Positions 44,338-55,060 of a stretch of 64,000 bases of DNA are shown in pieces. Position numbers and translations under genes: made by a program. The stretch covers positions 3,851,501 to 3,915,500 of the forward strand of contig JAWQUS010000004.1 of the NCBI GenBank assembly GCA_036365455.1, in the 5' to 3' direction. Position 1 is the first letter of the stretch. Every line of letters begins with the position of its first letter. Under the pieces are notes generated by a model, which was not told the origin of the DNA, ran no database searches, and was given only the letters and a program-made list of their open reading frames with translations. This DNA is from Macrosoma leucophasiata. Lineage: Eukaryota > Arthropoda > Insecta > Lepidoptera > Hedylidae.

Positions 44338-45459
44338 ATGTTATCTATTGTTGTCCCGACGCCCAGCGTCCCAATGTCGAGCGTCTCAACACCCAGCGTT
44401 CCGAAGCCCAGCGTCCCGACGTCGAGTGTCCTGACGCCCAGCGTCCCAACATCTAGCGTTCTGACGCTTAGCATCCCGACGCCCAGCGTCCCGACGCCCA
44501 GCGTCCCGACGCCCAGCGTCCCGACGCCCAGCGTCCCGACGCCCAGCGTCCCGACGCCCAGCGTCCCGACGCCCAGCGTCCCGACGCCCAGCGTTCTGAC
44601 GCCTAGCGACCCGACGCCAAGCGTCTCGACGCCTAGCGTCCCGACGCCTAGCGTCCCGACGCCCAGCGTCCCGACGCCCAGCGTCCCGACGCCCAGCGTC
44701 CCGACGCCCAGCTTTCTGACGCCCAGCGACCCGACGCCAAGCGTCTCGACGCCTAGCGTCCCGACGCCCAGCGTTCTGACGCCCAGCGACCCGACGCCAA
44801 GCGTCTCGACGCCTAGCGTCCCGACGCCCAGCGTTCTGACGCCCAGCGACCCGACGCCTAGCGTCCCGACGCCCAGCGTTCTGACGCCCAGCGACCCGAC
44901 GCCAAGCGTCTCGACGCCTAGCGTCCTGACGCCCAGCGTTCTGACGCCCAGCGTTCTGACGCCCAGCGACCCGACGCCTAGCGTCCCGACGCCCAGCGTT
45001 CTGACGCAAAGTGACCCGATGCCTAGCGTCCCGACGCCCAGCGTTCTGACGCCCAGCGACCCGACGCCAAGCGTCTCGACGCTTAGCGTCCCGACGCCCA
45101 GCGTTCTGACGCCCAGCGACCCGACGCCTAGCGTCCCGACGCCCAGCGTTCTGACGCCCAGCGACCCGACGCCAAGCGTCTCGACGTCTAGCGTCCCGAC
45201 GCCTAGCGTTCTGACGCCCAGCGACCCGACGCCAAGCGTTTCGACGCCTAGCGTCCCGACGCCCAGCGTTCTGACGTCCAGCGACCCGACGCCAAGCGTC
45301 TTGACGCCAAGCGTCTTGACGCCAAGCGTCTCGACGCCTAGCGTCCCGACGCCCAGCGTTCTGACGCCCAGCGACCCGACGCCAAGCGTCTTGACGCCCA
45401 GCGTCCCGACGCCCAGCATCCCGACGTCGATTGTTTTGACGTCGTTTTGTATGATCTAA
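44338..45459 (+). CDS. Open frame across the minisatellite (doubtful gene)
   Basis: The frame begins ATG at 44338, encodes about 70 copies of a TPSVP-type pentapeptide and ends ...VLTSFCMI at a TAA. Two minus-strand frames (LGVGT and RRDAG pentapeptides) are equally open. A Ser/Thr/Pro-rich, mucin-like product is conceivable, but the open frame is a direct result of the 15-bp unit. I see no promoter, splice site or conserved flank that favours one strand. Confidence 0.12.
   Translation: MLSIVVPTPSVPMSSVSTPSVPKPSVPTSSVLTPSVPTSSVLTLSIPTPSVPTPSVPTPSVPTPSVPTPSVPTPSVPTPSVPTPSVLTPSDPTPSVSTPSVPTPSVPTPSVPTPSVPTPSVPTPSFLTPSDPTPSVSTPSVPTPSVLTPSDPTPSVSTPSVPTPSVLTPSDPTPSVPTPSVLTPSDPTPSVSTPSVLTPSVLTPSVLTPSDPTPSVPTPSVLTQSDPMPSVPTPSVLTPSDPTPSVSTLSVPTPSVLTPSDPTPSVPTPSVLTPSDPTPSVSTSSVPTPSVLTPSDPTPSVSTPSVPTPSVLTSSDPTPSVLTPSVLTPSVSTPSVPTPSVLTPSDPTPSVLTPSVPTPSIPTSIVLTSFCMI
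44351..45440. repeat. 15-bp minisatellite with 60-bp higher-order pattern
   Basis: About 72 units of CCGACGCCCAGCGTC. From 44470 to about 44590 the units are nearly identical. Further on, variants (CCAAGCGTC, CCTAGCGTC, CCCAGCGTT, CCCAGCGAC) recur as a four-unit, 60-bp block. Each unit holds an inverted GACGC/GCGTC pair and several CG dinucleotides. Because 15 is a multiple of three, three frames over both strands stay open for more than 1 kb. Confidence 0.95.
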
Positions 45460-45998
45460 AATTAACCAAAAGTTATATTCAAAAATACTGCCCAAAGCCA
45501 CTATTCCATGCGAACGAAGTTGAGGGCACAGCTAGTTTAAAATAAAAATCTGCTGATTTATAACGGAAAATTAGAAATTATTCTAGAAGAAATTACTTGT
45601 TCTAAGTTCATTTAAAATAAGTAAAGGTAAATAGACTCTTTGGCCCAAACTCGTCAGAAAGCGATTTTAACTTGACATTTTACATAAAATGTAAAATTTA
45701 ATTACATTTAGATCCTGTGTTAATGAGGCCGAAACTCTGTTATATTTTAGAGCGGCGTTAACAACTCGTGAAAGGGTAAGATTAATTACTGGCATTTTTG
45801 TTTAATGATAAAATGAAGGGGTTATGAAATATTGGACTCTGATGATTAAGTGGCATTCGATGCTGTGTTATGAATTAGATTTTTTTTACAGCTACAATTT
45901 TTATACACTGATTTTCTGAAGGAAACTGACATGTCCGTTTTTGCATAAGTCATATACACACGGTGAAATAATAGTTGTTTTCTCGCAGCAACTTTTTA

Positions 45999-46260
45999 CT
46001 TTTTTTTTTAATGTAATGGAAGTGGCAATCAAGCATTCAGTTTGCAGCCTATAGACACCCACACAAAGACCAAGGCCGAAATGCAGATGCGTTACCACTC
46101 CTGAAGCCTAAGATGTTCTGCCTCTGTGCCGGAAATTACAAGGCCGTACTGATGTTAGAGTTCCAGTGTAGGGTTAGTAAGGGAGTGTTCCACTCGAGGG
46201 CGTAGGCACCACTAATCTATCTGCCGCCAAATGGTAGCCAACGCACTATCGTGTTCTGGT
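45999..46260. repeat. SINE-A fragments (reverse, then older forward)
   Basis: 45999-46150 is a reverse copy with an internal deletion. 46151-46260 is an older forward 5' fragment. Confidence 0.65.
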
Positions 46261-46284
46261 GAAAAAAGAAAAAAAAGTGTAAAT

Positions 46285-46425
46285 GTTTGTTTTATATTAT
46301 TTCGCATTAACACATGCTTGTGAAATATATTTTATTTTTAAAGAAAAATGGAAAGAAAAAGGTCGCGTGTTCGAGCCTCGCCTGAAGTCAAATTTTTCTT
46401 TCCATTTTTTTTTTTAAATAAAATA
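46285..46425. repeat. Element Q variant with inverted ends
   Basis: The CGCATTAACACATGCTTGTG end and AAAGAAAAATGGAAAG occur inverted before the core fragment CGTGTTCGAGCCTCGCCTG, which is then followed by the forward TTTTTCTTTCCATTTTT. This suggests inverted termini. Confidence 0.5.
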
Positions 46426-46429
46426 AAGT

Positions 46430-47980
46430 ATAAATGATCTAAAATAAATCATATCTCTCCACACTATGGGGCCAAATCCGGCTGACATGTCAATGTGGTT
46501 GATTCAATCAAGTTACAATAGGATACACCGCAGTGGCATCACAGGAGGCTGATCGTGTCGAATGTAGTCGTAAAACTTTACTGGCTTGCCCCTGTCTCAC
46601 TATCTGTGACAATCATCTTGCGGCACAGAGTAATGTGATGCAGAGAGTTTATGTTTTGTGTGATACAATTATTGTTACGTTCAATTTATCAATTCATATA
46701 ATAAGACAATAAATATCTGTACATTAAATATTTTCCCTTAAACTGATAGGGACTGATAAATAAAAAAACAATTTTAGGAATTTTTGTCTGTCTGTCTGGT
46801 ACGTTATAACTTCGAAATTACTCAACGGATTTGAATGCGGTTTTCTTCAAAAATCTTCAAACACTACTTCAAAACTTTTAAGCAGAGTTGAATGCTGTTT
46901 ACATTAATGTATTTAATTTAGACTAGCTGTGACCGCGACTTCGGCTGCGTAATATTTTACTTAATTATTGTTCAGTATCTAGTACTATTTAACTTAATTA
47001 TTGTTCAGTATCTACGCGGTCGAAGTCGTGGGCACAGCTAGTATTTACTATAAAAGCACTTGAATGAAATCACTTTAAAAAGTAAAGTAATATAATCACT
47101 ACTGCTAGACTTATTTATTACTAAGTTGCGTAAATAATTTAATTTTCGAATTTGGAATTCCCGTTATTTGCCTGCATGCCAAAAGCAAAAATTTCATTCA
47201 TATCTCCGGAAAAGTAATCAAACTTCGAGCGTGCGATAGTATACAGCGTTTTTCAAAATAAAAACATTTATAAGTATTTTTTCTTGTCTCTGCAGTTTTA
47301 TTACTCTGTGCACGAAGGGCTGAGATTTCAATAAACGACATCCGATCTCTGATTGCGCTTGAACACTCACATACTGCCGTTAACTGACAGACCTACCACT
47401 CCATATATGTAAGGCGCTGTAAGATGTAATAAAGTATGATTGAATTTTATGAACCCTGGCTTTATCGATTGGGTAATGGGATGAGATCCTGAAAGGGGAT
47501 ATGTCTACATTAGAATGTTTGCGTGAAAATGTTTATATTTGAATTTTTCCGTAATAATATATGCAAGTGAATTTAGTAATTAAATAAAAATGGAAATAAA
47601 AATTTACTTCGGGCAGGGAATCGGGCATTGAACTTGTAAGCTCGAACTCAAAATTCAAACTCAAAAATGTATTTAATCACTTGGAAATAATAGAATTCGC
47701 TAATGAAAGGTCAAATTACAAATTCAAAATTAAAATAAGTAACAGCTGATACGTCAAAGTAAACAAAAATATAATAAAAAATGGTCCAAAACTACTTAGT
47801 CATAAAAATAGGTATCAATAGAATGTTCCATACTCTCTTTTACAAACGGCAAGAAAAGACTAAACAAACCTGTAAACTTGGGATCAAGGACCAGCCCAGG
47901 CGCTTTATCTCTTAGACACCGATACCCCATAATTAACTATGGCTTTCTAATATAAATATAACGTTACTTCGCGCCTGTAT
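46430..47980. other. AT-rich stretch without recognised genes
   Basis: Holds small dispersed-repeat pieces (near 46790-47040 and the 47745-47870 inverse repeat). No supported gene. Confidence 0.5.
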
Positions 47981-48263
47981 TTATTGCACCTGTGTGCGTA
48001 GCACGTAGAGAATACCAAAAGTCGCCCATAAGAGGGGAGGAGGTTGGGTGAGGCGGGGCAATCGGGCGGGACGTCCAAGTGTCCATTCTATACGTAGTAT
48101 TATTACTTCTTTTACTTCTTTTGTTTGCTTGCTCATCAATTGGGTTTTTGAAAAAAAAAATTTTTGGTGATAAATAGAAAGATTATATGTATTATATATC
48201 AACATCAGGAATATTATCAGACCTTGTCTTTATAAAAACTTTGTCACACATACCTACACGGAA

Positions 48264-48552
48264 TCTACTGGTGTTATAGCACCAGTGACGGAGCTCGCGG
48301 GCGTAGGCACCACCGCATTACCAAATATACTTGCCGCTAAATGGTAGTGTTCAGCACTATCGTGTTCCGGTCAGGTGGTAATGTACGGCCCTGTAATTTC
48401 CAGCACAGAGGCATAACACCTTAGGCCTCAGGAGTGGTAACGAATCTGCATTTGACCTCGGTCTTTGTGTGGGTGTCTATAGGCTGCAGTCATCACTTAA
48501 CATCAATGTGAACTGCATGCATGTTTGCCACTTCTATAGCATAAAAAAAAAA
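48264..48552 (+). repeat. SINE-A copy, full-length
   Basis: TACTGGTGTTATAGCACC to TAGCATAAAAAAAAA. Confidence 0.85.
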
Positions 48553-50094
48553 TCAACTAACAAATCTTTTAGCAATTTGGATATTATTGTCAAGTCACAT
48601 GTAGGTTATTGCCATAAACGCTGTACTATTCTTGAACAGCTATAACATTGTGACGTCACAATTAGGGGTAAACAATCGTGGCGCGTTCATAGTCACGTGA
48701 TTTTTATTTAAATTTTATCAACTTTTAATTGCTGATAATTAAATGAAAAAAACATTTTTTTTTAGTTTTTCGCATGACACATCAATATGAAGAAGAAGAA
48801 AGAAGAAGAAGAAGAAAAAACATTTACTGGCGCAGCCGATCAAATACTGCATAGAAAAACAATAGAAAAAAAAATTAAACAAGTGGGTTGGTACGACAAA
48901 AAAAAACAACATTTATGAAAGCATTGACATTATAACACAAAAAAAAGAAAGAACACTGTTAATATAAAAAATAGGCACCTTGTAAAAGTAGAAAAAAAAA
49001 ACAAGATCTCACGGCTGCACCAAATAGTTCTCAGTTCAGCATAATGTTCAGCATAATATAATTAATAACGAAGTTCAGCATAATATAATTAATAACGAAG
49101 TTTTATAAAACTAGAAAAAAATCAATACATTTTTTTATTTTCAAATTATAATTTATAATGACTTCGTAGCATGTATCGTAGCACTTATTAAAATTAGCGT
49201 AGCAGCTCTACACTGCTACGAGTATCTACGTAAAAAACGGTAAAATATTCACACATAAGGTGTGTCAGACGCGACCGCTCCTAAATTGTATAAATCGCTT
49301 ACATTCCCTCGCTTCCATCGCTTGTCATAATAAACAGCGCGTCACTTACGTCATATCCGTTATTCGTATCCTATGTGTAAGGTGACTGTGATTTTGGACG
49401 AAACTGGGACTCATTCTAAGTACTTGAAACATAAGTTGCATCACTTTGAAAAAAGTTTGACGTAGTAAATTTTGCTTATTTGTTTTATGAATATTGAATT
49501 GTTAAATTATTTATACACAGGATACATTGAATTACCGCATGACTTTTTACAGGCAGCCACTTGACATCAATCCCAAAACATTTTAAAATTGATAGAAGTT
49601 GTAAAAGTATCTGTAAAGATCTGTTCAAAATAAAAATATTTTCTTTTTGCTTTAATTTGTTCTACGACTTTTTACAAATATTGATAGTAAACCCTAAAAT
49701 AATTAACACAATTTTTTTTGTAAAGTTCATAAGAGCATTGCCGCCGCTGCATCAGCCCCTCTGCTCGGTGATATTTTGTCTAGGTAAAGTGCATTAAATA
49801 GCTACGTTCAGAATAAATACCAGTTCATAGGCAACTAAATAATTTTTTATGGGGAAACTTCAATCCACATAAGTTTCTATTGAAATATCCTAAAAACTCA
49901 AACGTATGGACAGTGTATTGTCTAACTCCTATCTAGGTGATGAATGCAATCGTTGCATTAAAGCGCGCGTTACGTATTTTACAGCTAAAAAAGCGCTGTA
50001 CTCTGAATTTTGGTTTGTATTTTGTTATTCGTAACATTTTCTCATTAAAAAGGCTCATGACTTTTTTACCATACAAAGGAATATGAAGGTTTTT

Positions 50095-50338
50095 GTTAAT
50101 TTATGTAATGGAAGTGGCAAACAGGCGTGCAGTTCACATTGATGTTAAGTGATGACTGCAGCCTACAGACACTAACACAAGGACCAAGGTCAAAATGCAG
50201 ATGCATTGCCACTCCTGAGGCCTAAGATGTTATGCCTCTGTGCCGGAAATTACAGGGCCGTACATTACCACCTGACTGGAACATGATAGTGTTGAAGATT
50301 ACCATTTAGCAGCAAGTATATTAGGTAATGTGGTGGTG
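50095..50338 (-). repeat. SINE-A copy, 5' end replaced by SINE-5S
   Basis: Reverse copy that runs into the start of SINE-5S at a shared TGGTG. This may be recombination or an insertion at that short identity. Confidence 0.75.
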
Positions 50339-50496
50339 TAGATCGGAAGCGATCTACTCGGTTAAGCGATACGGGCGCGGTCGGGTGTGTGATGGGTGAC
50401 CGCTAGAGGCAAATTAAAATGCGCGTTTCCGTTATGGGTCCCGGTTGCTATCGATAGATAGCAGTCATTAAACGTTGTCGGAGGCCTTATAGGCTG
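50338..50496 (+). repeat. SINE-5S copy, left part
   Basis: TGTAGATCGGAAGCGATC, GTTAAGCGATACGGGCGCGG and GATGGGTGACCGC are the clearest 5S-like boxes in the window. Split at GGCCTTATAGGCTG. Confidence 0.85.
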
Positions 50497-51280
50497 CCCC
50501 CCCAAGGGTTTCCGCCTTGTCGTGGCGGTGGGGCTCAGTACCCGGTGGTTGTCCCCACACCGGCGCAGCCAAGAGGAACCCAGAGAGGGGACGGCGTTTG
50601 GCGTGGCTTTGCCCGCCACTCGCTGCTGTGGAAAGGAGACGGCTGGGGAGGAGGTGTACGGGTATTTCGTTGGCCCTGCACCCTATCCCCAGCCGCCTAA
50701 CGGTGGTCCCGCCGTCAGATGGTGACGTGGTGGGAAGGCGGCTGGGGAAGAGGTGTATGGGTATGTCGTTGGCAATGCACCCTATCCCCAGCCGCCTAGC
50801 GGTGGTCCCGCCGCTCGATAGGAACGTGATGGGGCCGCGGGGGGGCGGTTGAAGGTCAGTTCATCCCTGTCACTCCCGCTCCACCGAGGCCGAACAAAGT
50901 GCCCCTGGACTCCTCCACCCGGGCGTCTTGGGACGCCTGGCGTTGTGAGTGGTCGGGGCAGGGACCTTTGGGTGTCGGACTAGGGGATGTCCGTCGCCCA
51001 AATGGAAATAGGTCCCAAGCTGGGTGGCGTGCACGTGTTCCGCATGCCACTAGTGTTAGTTGGAGCCAAAAAGCTCAACCTGCGGAGGGCTCGGAGACGA
51101 GCAGCCGCCGGCGAGGTCGCGGTTGTGTGCGTAAGCGTTCCCGTGACCCCACCACTGATGGCGGAAGAGTCGGAACACCGCGGGGTTTTAGTGAGTACGA
51201 GCCTCACACTACCCGCCGTCGTTTCCCTTAGACGGCGGGTGCCCATGAGGGTTTCCCCGCGTAAAAATAAAGAAAAAAAA
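50497..51280 (+). mobile_element. GC-rich 784-bp poly(A) retroposon with exact 15-bp target-site duplication
   Basis: The block starts CCCCCCCAAGGGTTTCCGCC and ends AAAAATAAAGAAAAAAAA. It is flanked on both sides by AGGCCTTATAGGCTG. That is the signature of target-primed reverse transcription. Two tandem units of about 95 bp (near 50636-50730 and 50733-50822; shared CACCCTATCCCCAGCCGCC) resemble promoter repeats at the 5' end of a LINE. There is no reverse transcriptase, so it is non-autonomous, perhaps the two ends of a LINE joined after loss of the middle. Frames on both strands are GC-driven. The parent family is not identified. Confidence 0.8.
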
Positions 51281-51445
51281 AGGCCTTATAGGCTGTTAGA
51301 AAACATCCAACAACGGGTTGGCCACTAACCCTTATCTCCACCAACCCGCATTGGAGCAGCGTGGTGGAGTAAGCTCCAGGCCTCCCCCCAAAAAAGGGAG
51401 AGACTCGTGTCCAGCAGTAGGACGTATAATGGGTTGCCATTATTA
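51281..51445 (+). repeat. SINE-5S copy, right part
   Basis: Resumes with the duplicated AGGCCTTATAGGCTG and runs to CCAGCAGTAGGACGTATAAT and a short ATT tail. Confidence 0.85.
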
Positions 51446-52474
51446 CTGTAAAGTTTCATCCAAATCCATTCAGTAGTCTTTTCGTGAAGAAACATCCATC
51501 CATCCACCCACAAACTATCGCAGTTATAATATTAGTAGGAACTAGGATAAAACAATCTATTTTAACCATAGCATGTAATTGAAGAAAACTAACGCTCTTT
51601 TGTAAAAATAATACTCATCTGCATAAAAATTTCTAGCTAAAAAGCGCTGTTTCGCTGCCGAACGAACCACACCCTGCTGAGTTTTGCAAATGGTGCAGAA
51701 TGACGTCAAACTGATAGGTGCATTACTGCACCTCCACGTTTATTATGTTTTGTTGTAAGATATGAAAAGCTTGGTCGGCGGTGTTATGAGTTTTTTTGAA
51801 AATGGTTTATCTTATCTTGAATACATTAGTTTATGAAATAAGACCATATCTATATATATAAAAATCAATTGCTGTTCGTTAGTCTCGCTAAAACTCGAGA
51901 ACGGCTGGACCGATTTGGCTAATTTTCGTTTTGTGAAAAACAAAATATGAAGAAATTGAAGGGAAATAGTAAAAACCACAATTTCATTTTTCCATACAAA
52001 TAGTATCATCAAACCTTTGACACATTATTTCATTGTGATGCGATACAAAGTTTGCCGGGACAGCTAGTTATAAATAATGCTGCAAACTGCTAATCAATTA
52101 TATGATCCTACTCGATTTACTGCAGAATTTTTCCAAAACATACCTTCAAAACAATCTTCATTGTAGTAAGATTTCAATTAAGTACTTGAAAAACGTGAAA
52201 CGAACCGTGCACGTCATCAAAGATAACATTAATTCGCGTCTTAGCGTAAGAGCTCGTATTAATTCAATAATTAGGGAAGGCTGCCACAGACACTTTCCTA
52301 ATTTCACACCTGACTTAACCCTTTGGGGAAGCTCTTAAGGGTTGCATTTTTAATCGTCTACTTGGAGTGGTATTTATTACGTCTTTTATATTTTAAATCT
52401 GTTCAAGTTGATACTAGTTCTTTTTTGCTTTTCGAGATCAATTTTTTGTTCTTTATGTTTAATGCGATATTCAC

Positions 52475-52855
52475 TGGTGGTAGAGTTTCAGTGTAGGAGC
52501 TCGAGGGCATAGGCACCATCGCTAATCTATTTATTTACCTAATCTATCTGCCGCCAAATGGTTTTACTGGTGGTAGAGCTCCAGTGACGGAGCTCACGGA
52601 CGTATGCACCACCGCATTACCTAATATACTTGCCGCTAAATGGTAGTGTTCAGCACTATCGTGTTCCGGTCAGGTAATGTAGGTAATGCACGGCCCTGTA
52701 ATTTCCGGCACAGAGGCATGACACCTTCGGCCCCAGGAGTGGAAACGCATGTATATTTTGACCTTGGTGTCTGTGTGGGTGTCTATAGGCTGCAGTCATC
52801 ACTTAACATCAATGTGAACTGCAAGCTTGTTTGCCACTTCCATTACACAAAAAAA
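52475..52855 (+). repeat. SINE-A older 5' fragment followed by full-length copy
   Basis: 52475-52560 is an older 5' fragment. 52565-52855 is a full-length copy ending TTACACAAAAAA. Confidence 0.8.
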
Positions 52856-53026
52856 TGGTAGACGGAAATTTAGGTCTTCTCCCATAATTACCGGCTCAGT
52901 GTATAGGCATCAGGATAGGTAACGCATCTGCACTGAAATGTCTTACCGTCTCGCTTGCTTACCACTCACACGACAAAAATAAACGCATTCTCTAGATATC
53001 ACCATTTTGTTGTACATCTATACATA

Positions 53027-54046
53027 TAGGTTGGGGAAAAAGTTTCTTCGCATTTTTTAAGATAATTCAAAACATTTTTTAATATAGTTTATTTAAATTT
53101 AACTAAAGTATGTATGTACCATTTTGTTCGATAACCTTTTGCCATCTTGGAGGTAGGGACATGATCCCATTGCTATAAAAATTTTGAGACTTCTCATCAA
53201 AATACCGCGACAAGTGGATTTGGCAGTCCTCTCGTGATGTTAACCTAACATTGCATTCAGAATTCTGAAGAGACCGAATCAGGTGTAAATCTGAAGATGC
53301 AAGGTCAGGACTATACGGCGGATGCATTAACACCTCCCAGCCAAACTCTCTTAATTTTTGCTGAGTGGCTATAGATGTGTGAGGTCTAGCGTTATCATGA
53401 TGAAACACCACACCCCTTCTGTTGATCAATTCCGGCCGTTTACTCTCAAATTCTTGCTTTAATCTCATCAGTTATTCGCAGTAGAGTTCAAAATCGATAG
53501 TCCTGCCTGGTGGTAATAGCTCATAATGAATAATGCCCTTCCAATCCCACCACACACACAACATCACCTTATTGCGAGTTATCCCGGGTTTTGCCACAGT
53601 CTGTGAAGCCTGACCGGCCTTTGACCACGACCTTTTTCACACGTTCTTGTCGTACGTGATCCACTTTTCATCACCAGAGCGAGGTGCATCGTTGACATCA
53701 AAATTTCCGGATTGAAAACGCTTAAACCAAATTTGTGCTACTCTCACAGACACTGCACTAGGTCCATAAACATTGCAAATTTTTTTCGCAGCTTGCGTTG
53801 CATTTTTACCTTTTTTTGTAGTAAAATTTTAAAATGTATCGAATTTCTTCATTAGATTCACTCATCTTGACAGTACGAAAAACAAATGAAAATCACACAT
53901 TTGCCTAATTTGAATTTGGAATGATGTTCTTTAAAATTTTAACTTTCAATGATACCAAAACCAGCCAGATACAAATACTACAGCCAAAGAGATATTATTA
54001 CAAGTTCATACATACTATAATGCGAAAAGACTTTTTCCCCAACCTA
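53027..54046 (-). mobile_element. Mariner-family transposon, internally deleted, with inverted ends and TA target site
   Basis: The ends are TAGGTTGGGGAAAAAGT and its inverse, flanked by TA. The copy is about 1.02 kb against roughly 1.3 kb for the family. On the minus strand it carries the transposase start and the catalytic half. A deletion joins the helix-turn-helix part directly to the first catalytic block at a CGCTCTGG/GGTGATGA junction. Confidence 0.9.
53103..53872 (-). pseudogene. Mariner transposase pseudogene (deleted middle, two in-frame stops)
   Basis: From 53872 downward it begins with the same MSESNEEIRYIL start as the 34-kb copy, then VAQIWFKRFQSGNFDV. It jumps after APRSG to DEKWITYD, the first catalytic Asp. 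Stops follow near the ...DKNV and ...ELYCE positions. The last open part (53103-53468) carries FHHDNARPHT (second Asp) and HPPYSPDLASSD (third Asp, D34D spacing). The full catalytic triad is present but the frame is broken, so no active enzyme is expected. Confidence 0.88.
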
Positions 54047-54409
54047 TTATAATAAAACAGTAAAATCCGCGTGTCTGTACATTGTATATATTTACGAAAA
54101 ACCAATTGGGGGCGATGTTAAAATAGTATTAGAACACTTTTCAATGATTTTTAAATTTTTTGTCTGTCTGTTTGTCCCTTTGTCCGGGCTAATCTCCGAA
54201 GATACTGGACGGATTCGTATAAAACTCTTTGTGGTGTATAGATACTAAGCCTGGCCAACATTAAGGCTACTTTTTACTGCGGCAAAATAACTCATTCCTA
54301 CGGGAATCTCTACATTTAATTTCAATATACAAATAGTCTGTATCTATCAAACCTTTGACACATTATTTCTTTGTGAGGCAATACGAAGTTTGCCGGGTCA
54401 GCAAGTACC

Positions 54410-54690
54410 TAAATTTTTTTTTTTTTTATTTAATGGAAGTGGCAAACAAGCATGCAGTTCACATTGATGTTAAGTGATGACGATAAGTTAAGTGGTGGTC
54501 AAAATGCAGATGCGCTGCCACTCCTGAGGCCTAAGGTGTTATGGCCTCTGTGCCTGAAATTACAGGGCCGTACATTACCACCTGACCGGAACACGATAAT
54601 GCTGAACACTACCATTTAGCGGTAAGTAAATTAGGTAATGCATTGGTGCCTACGCCCGCGAGCTCCGTCACTGGAGCTCTACCACCAGTA
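54410..54690 (-). repeat. SINE-A copy, near full-length
   Basis: Reverse copy, T run to CTACCACCAGTA, with a deletion near the GACTGCAG segment. Confidence 0.85.
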
Positions 54691-54885
54691 AAAAAAGTAA
54701 ACCTAAATAAAGTAAACCCACAACATATAACCTACTTCCTTAATGAATCATCATCCAAAAAGAGTACTGCTAACAAACTTATCACTCCAAGAAAAACTAT
54801 AATCCAAAACTATAAAAACGTTATGAGACCTGAACAATGCAAGCGCATTAAAGCTCTACATGAAGCGAGGACAAGTTTTTTATGA
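54691..54885 (+). other. Short open frame after SINE-A, unknown
   Basis: After the SINE-A sequence, the frame runs PQHITYFLNESSSKKSTANK to EQCKRIKALHEARTSFL and stops. It is not covered by any repeat seen here. It could be a terminal exon. Confidence 0.2.
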
Positions 54886-55060
54886 TTTCATAAAAACAAA
54901 ACCAGTTTTTCATTTACACGGTTTTAGTGGTGATAAAATATAATTAAAATATTTTATACTGACTTTATCTCAGCTAGGTTTATGGGTACCGGCCTTTTAA
55001 AGGAGTGTCCAAAAGTTGGTGGTACACTGAGACTATCTTTACGGCTACTTACTCGTATGA

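Noticed and set aside
44310..45419. A 369-residue LGVGT-repeat protein on the minus strand
   Set aside because: The 15-bp unit keeps three frames open over both strands; the composition does not fit the known pentapeptide-repeat fold.
44351..45440. CRISPR array
   Set aside because: Units are directly adjacent with no unique spacers, and the genome is eukaryotic.
50517..51328. Frames of 110-113 residues in the GC-rich retroposon
   Set aside because: No domain recognised, both strands open, and they run across tandem units and the poly(A) end.
52102..52338. Possible terminal exon after TTTACTGCAG
   Set aside because: An open frame of about 70 codons with basic composition, but a weak acceptor context, no partner exon and no recognised domain.
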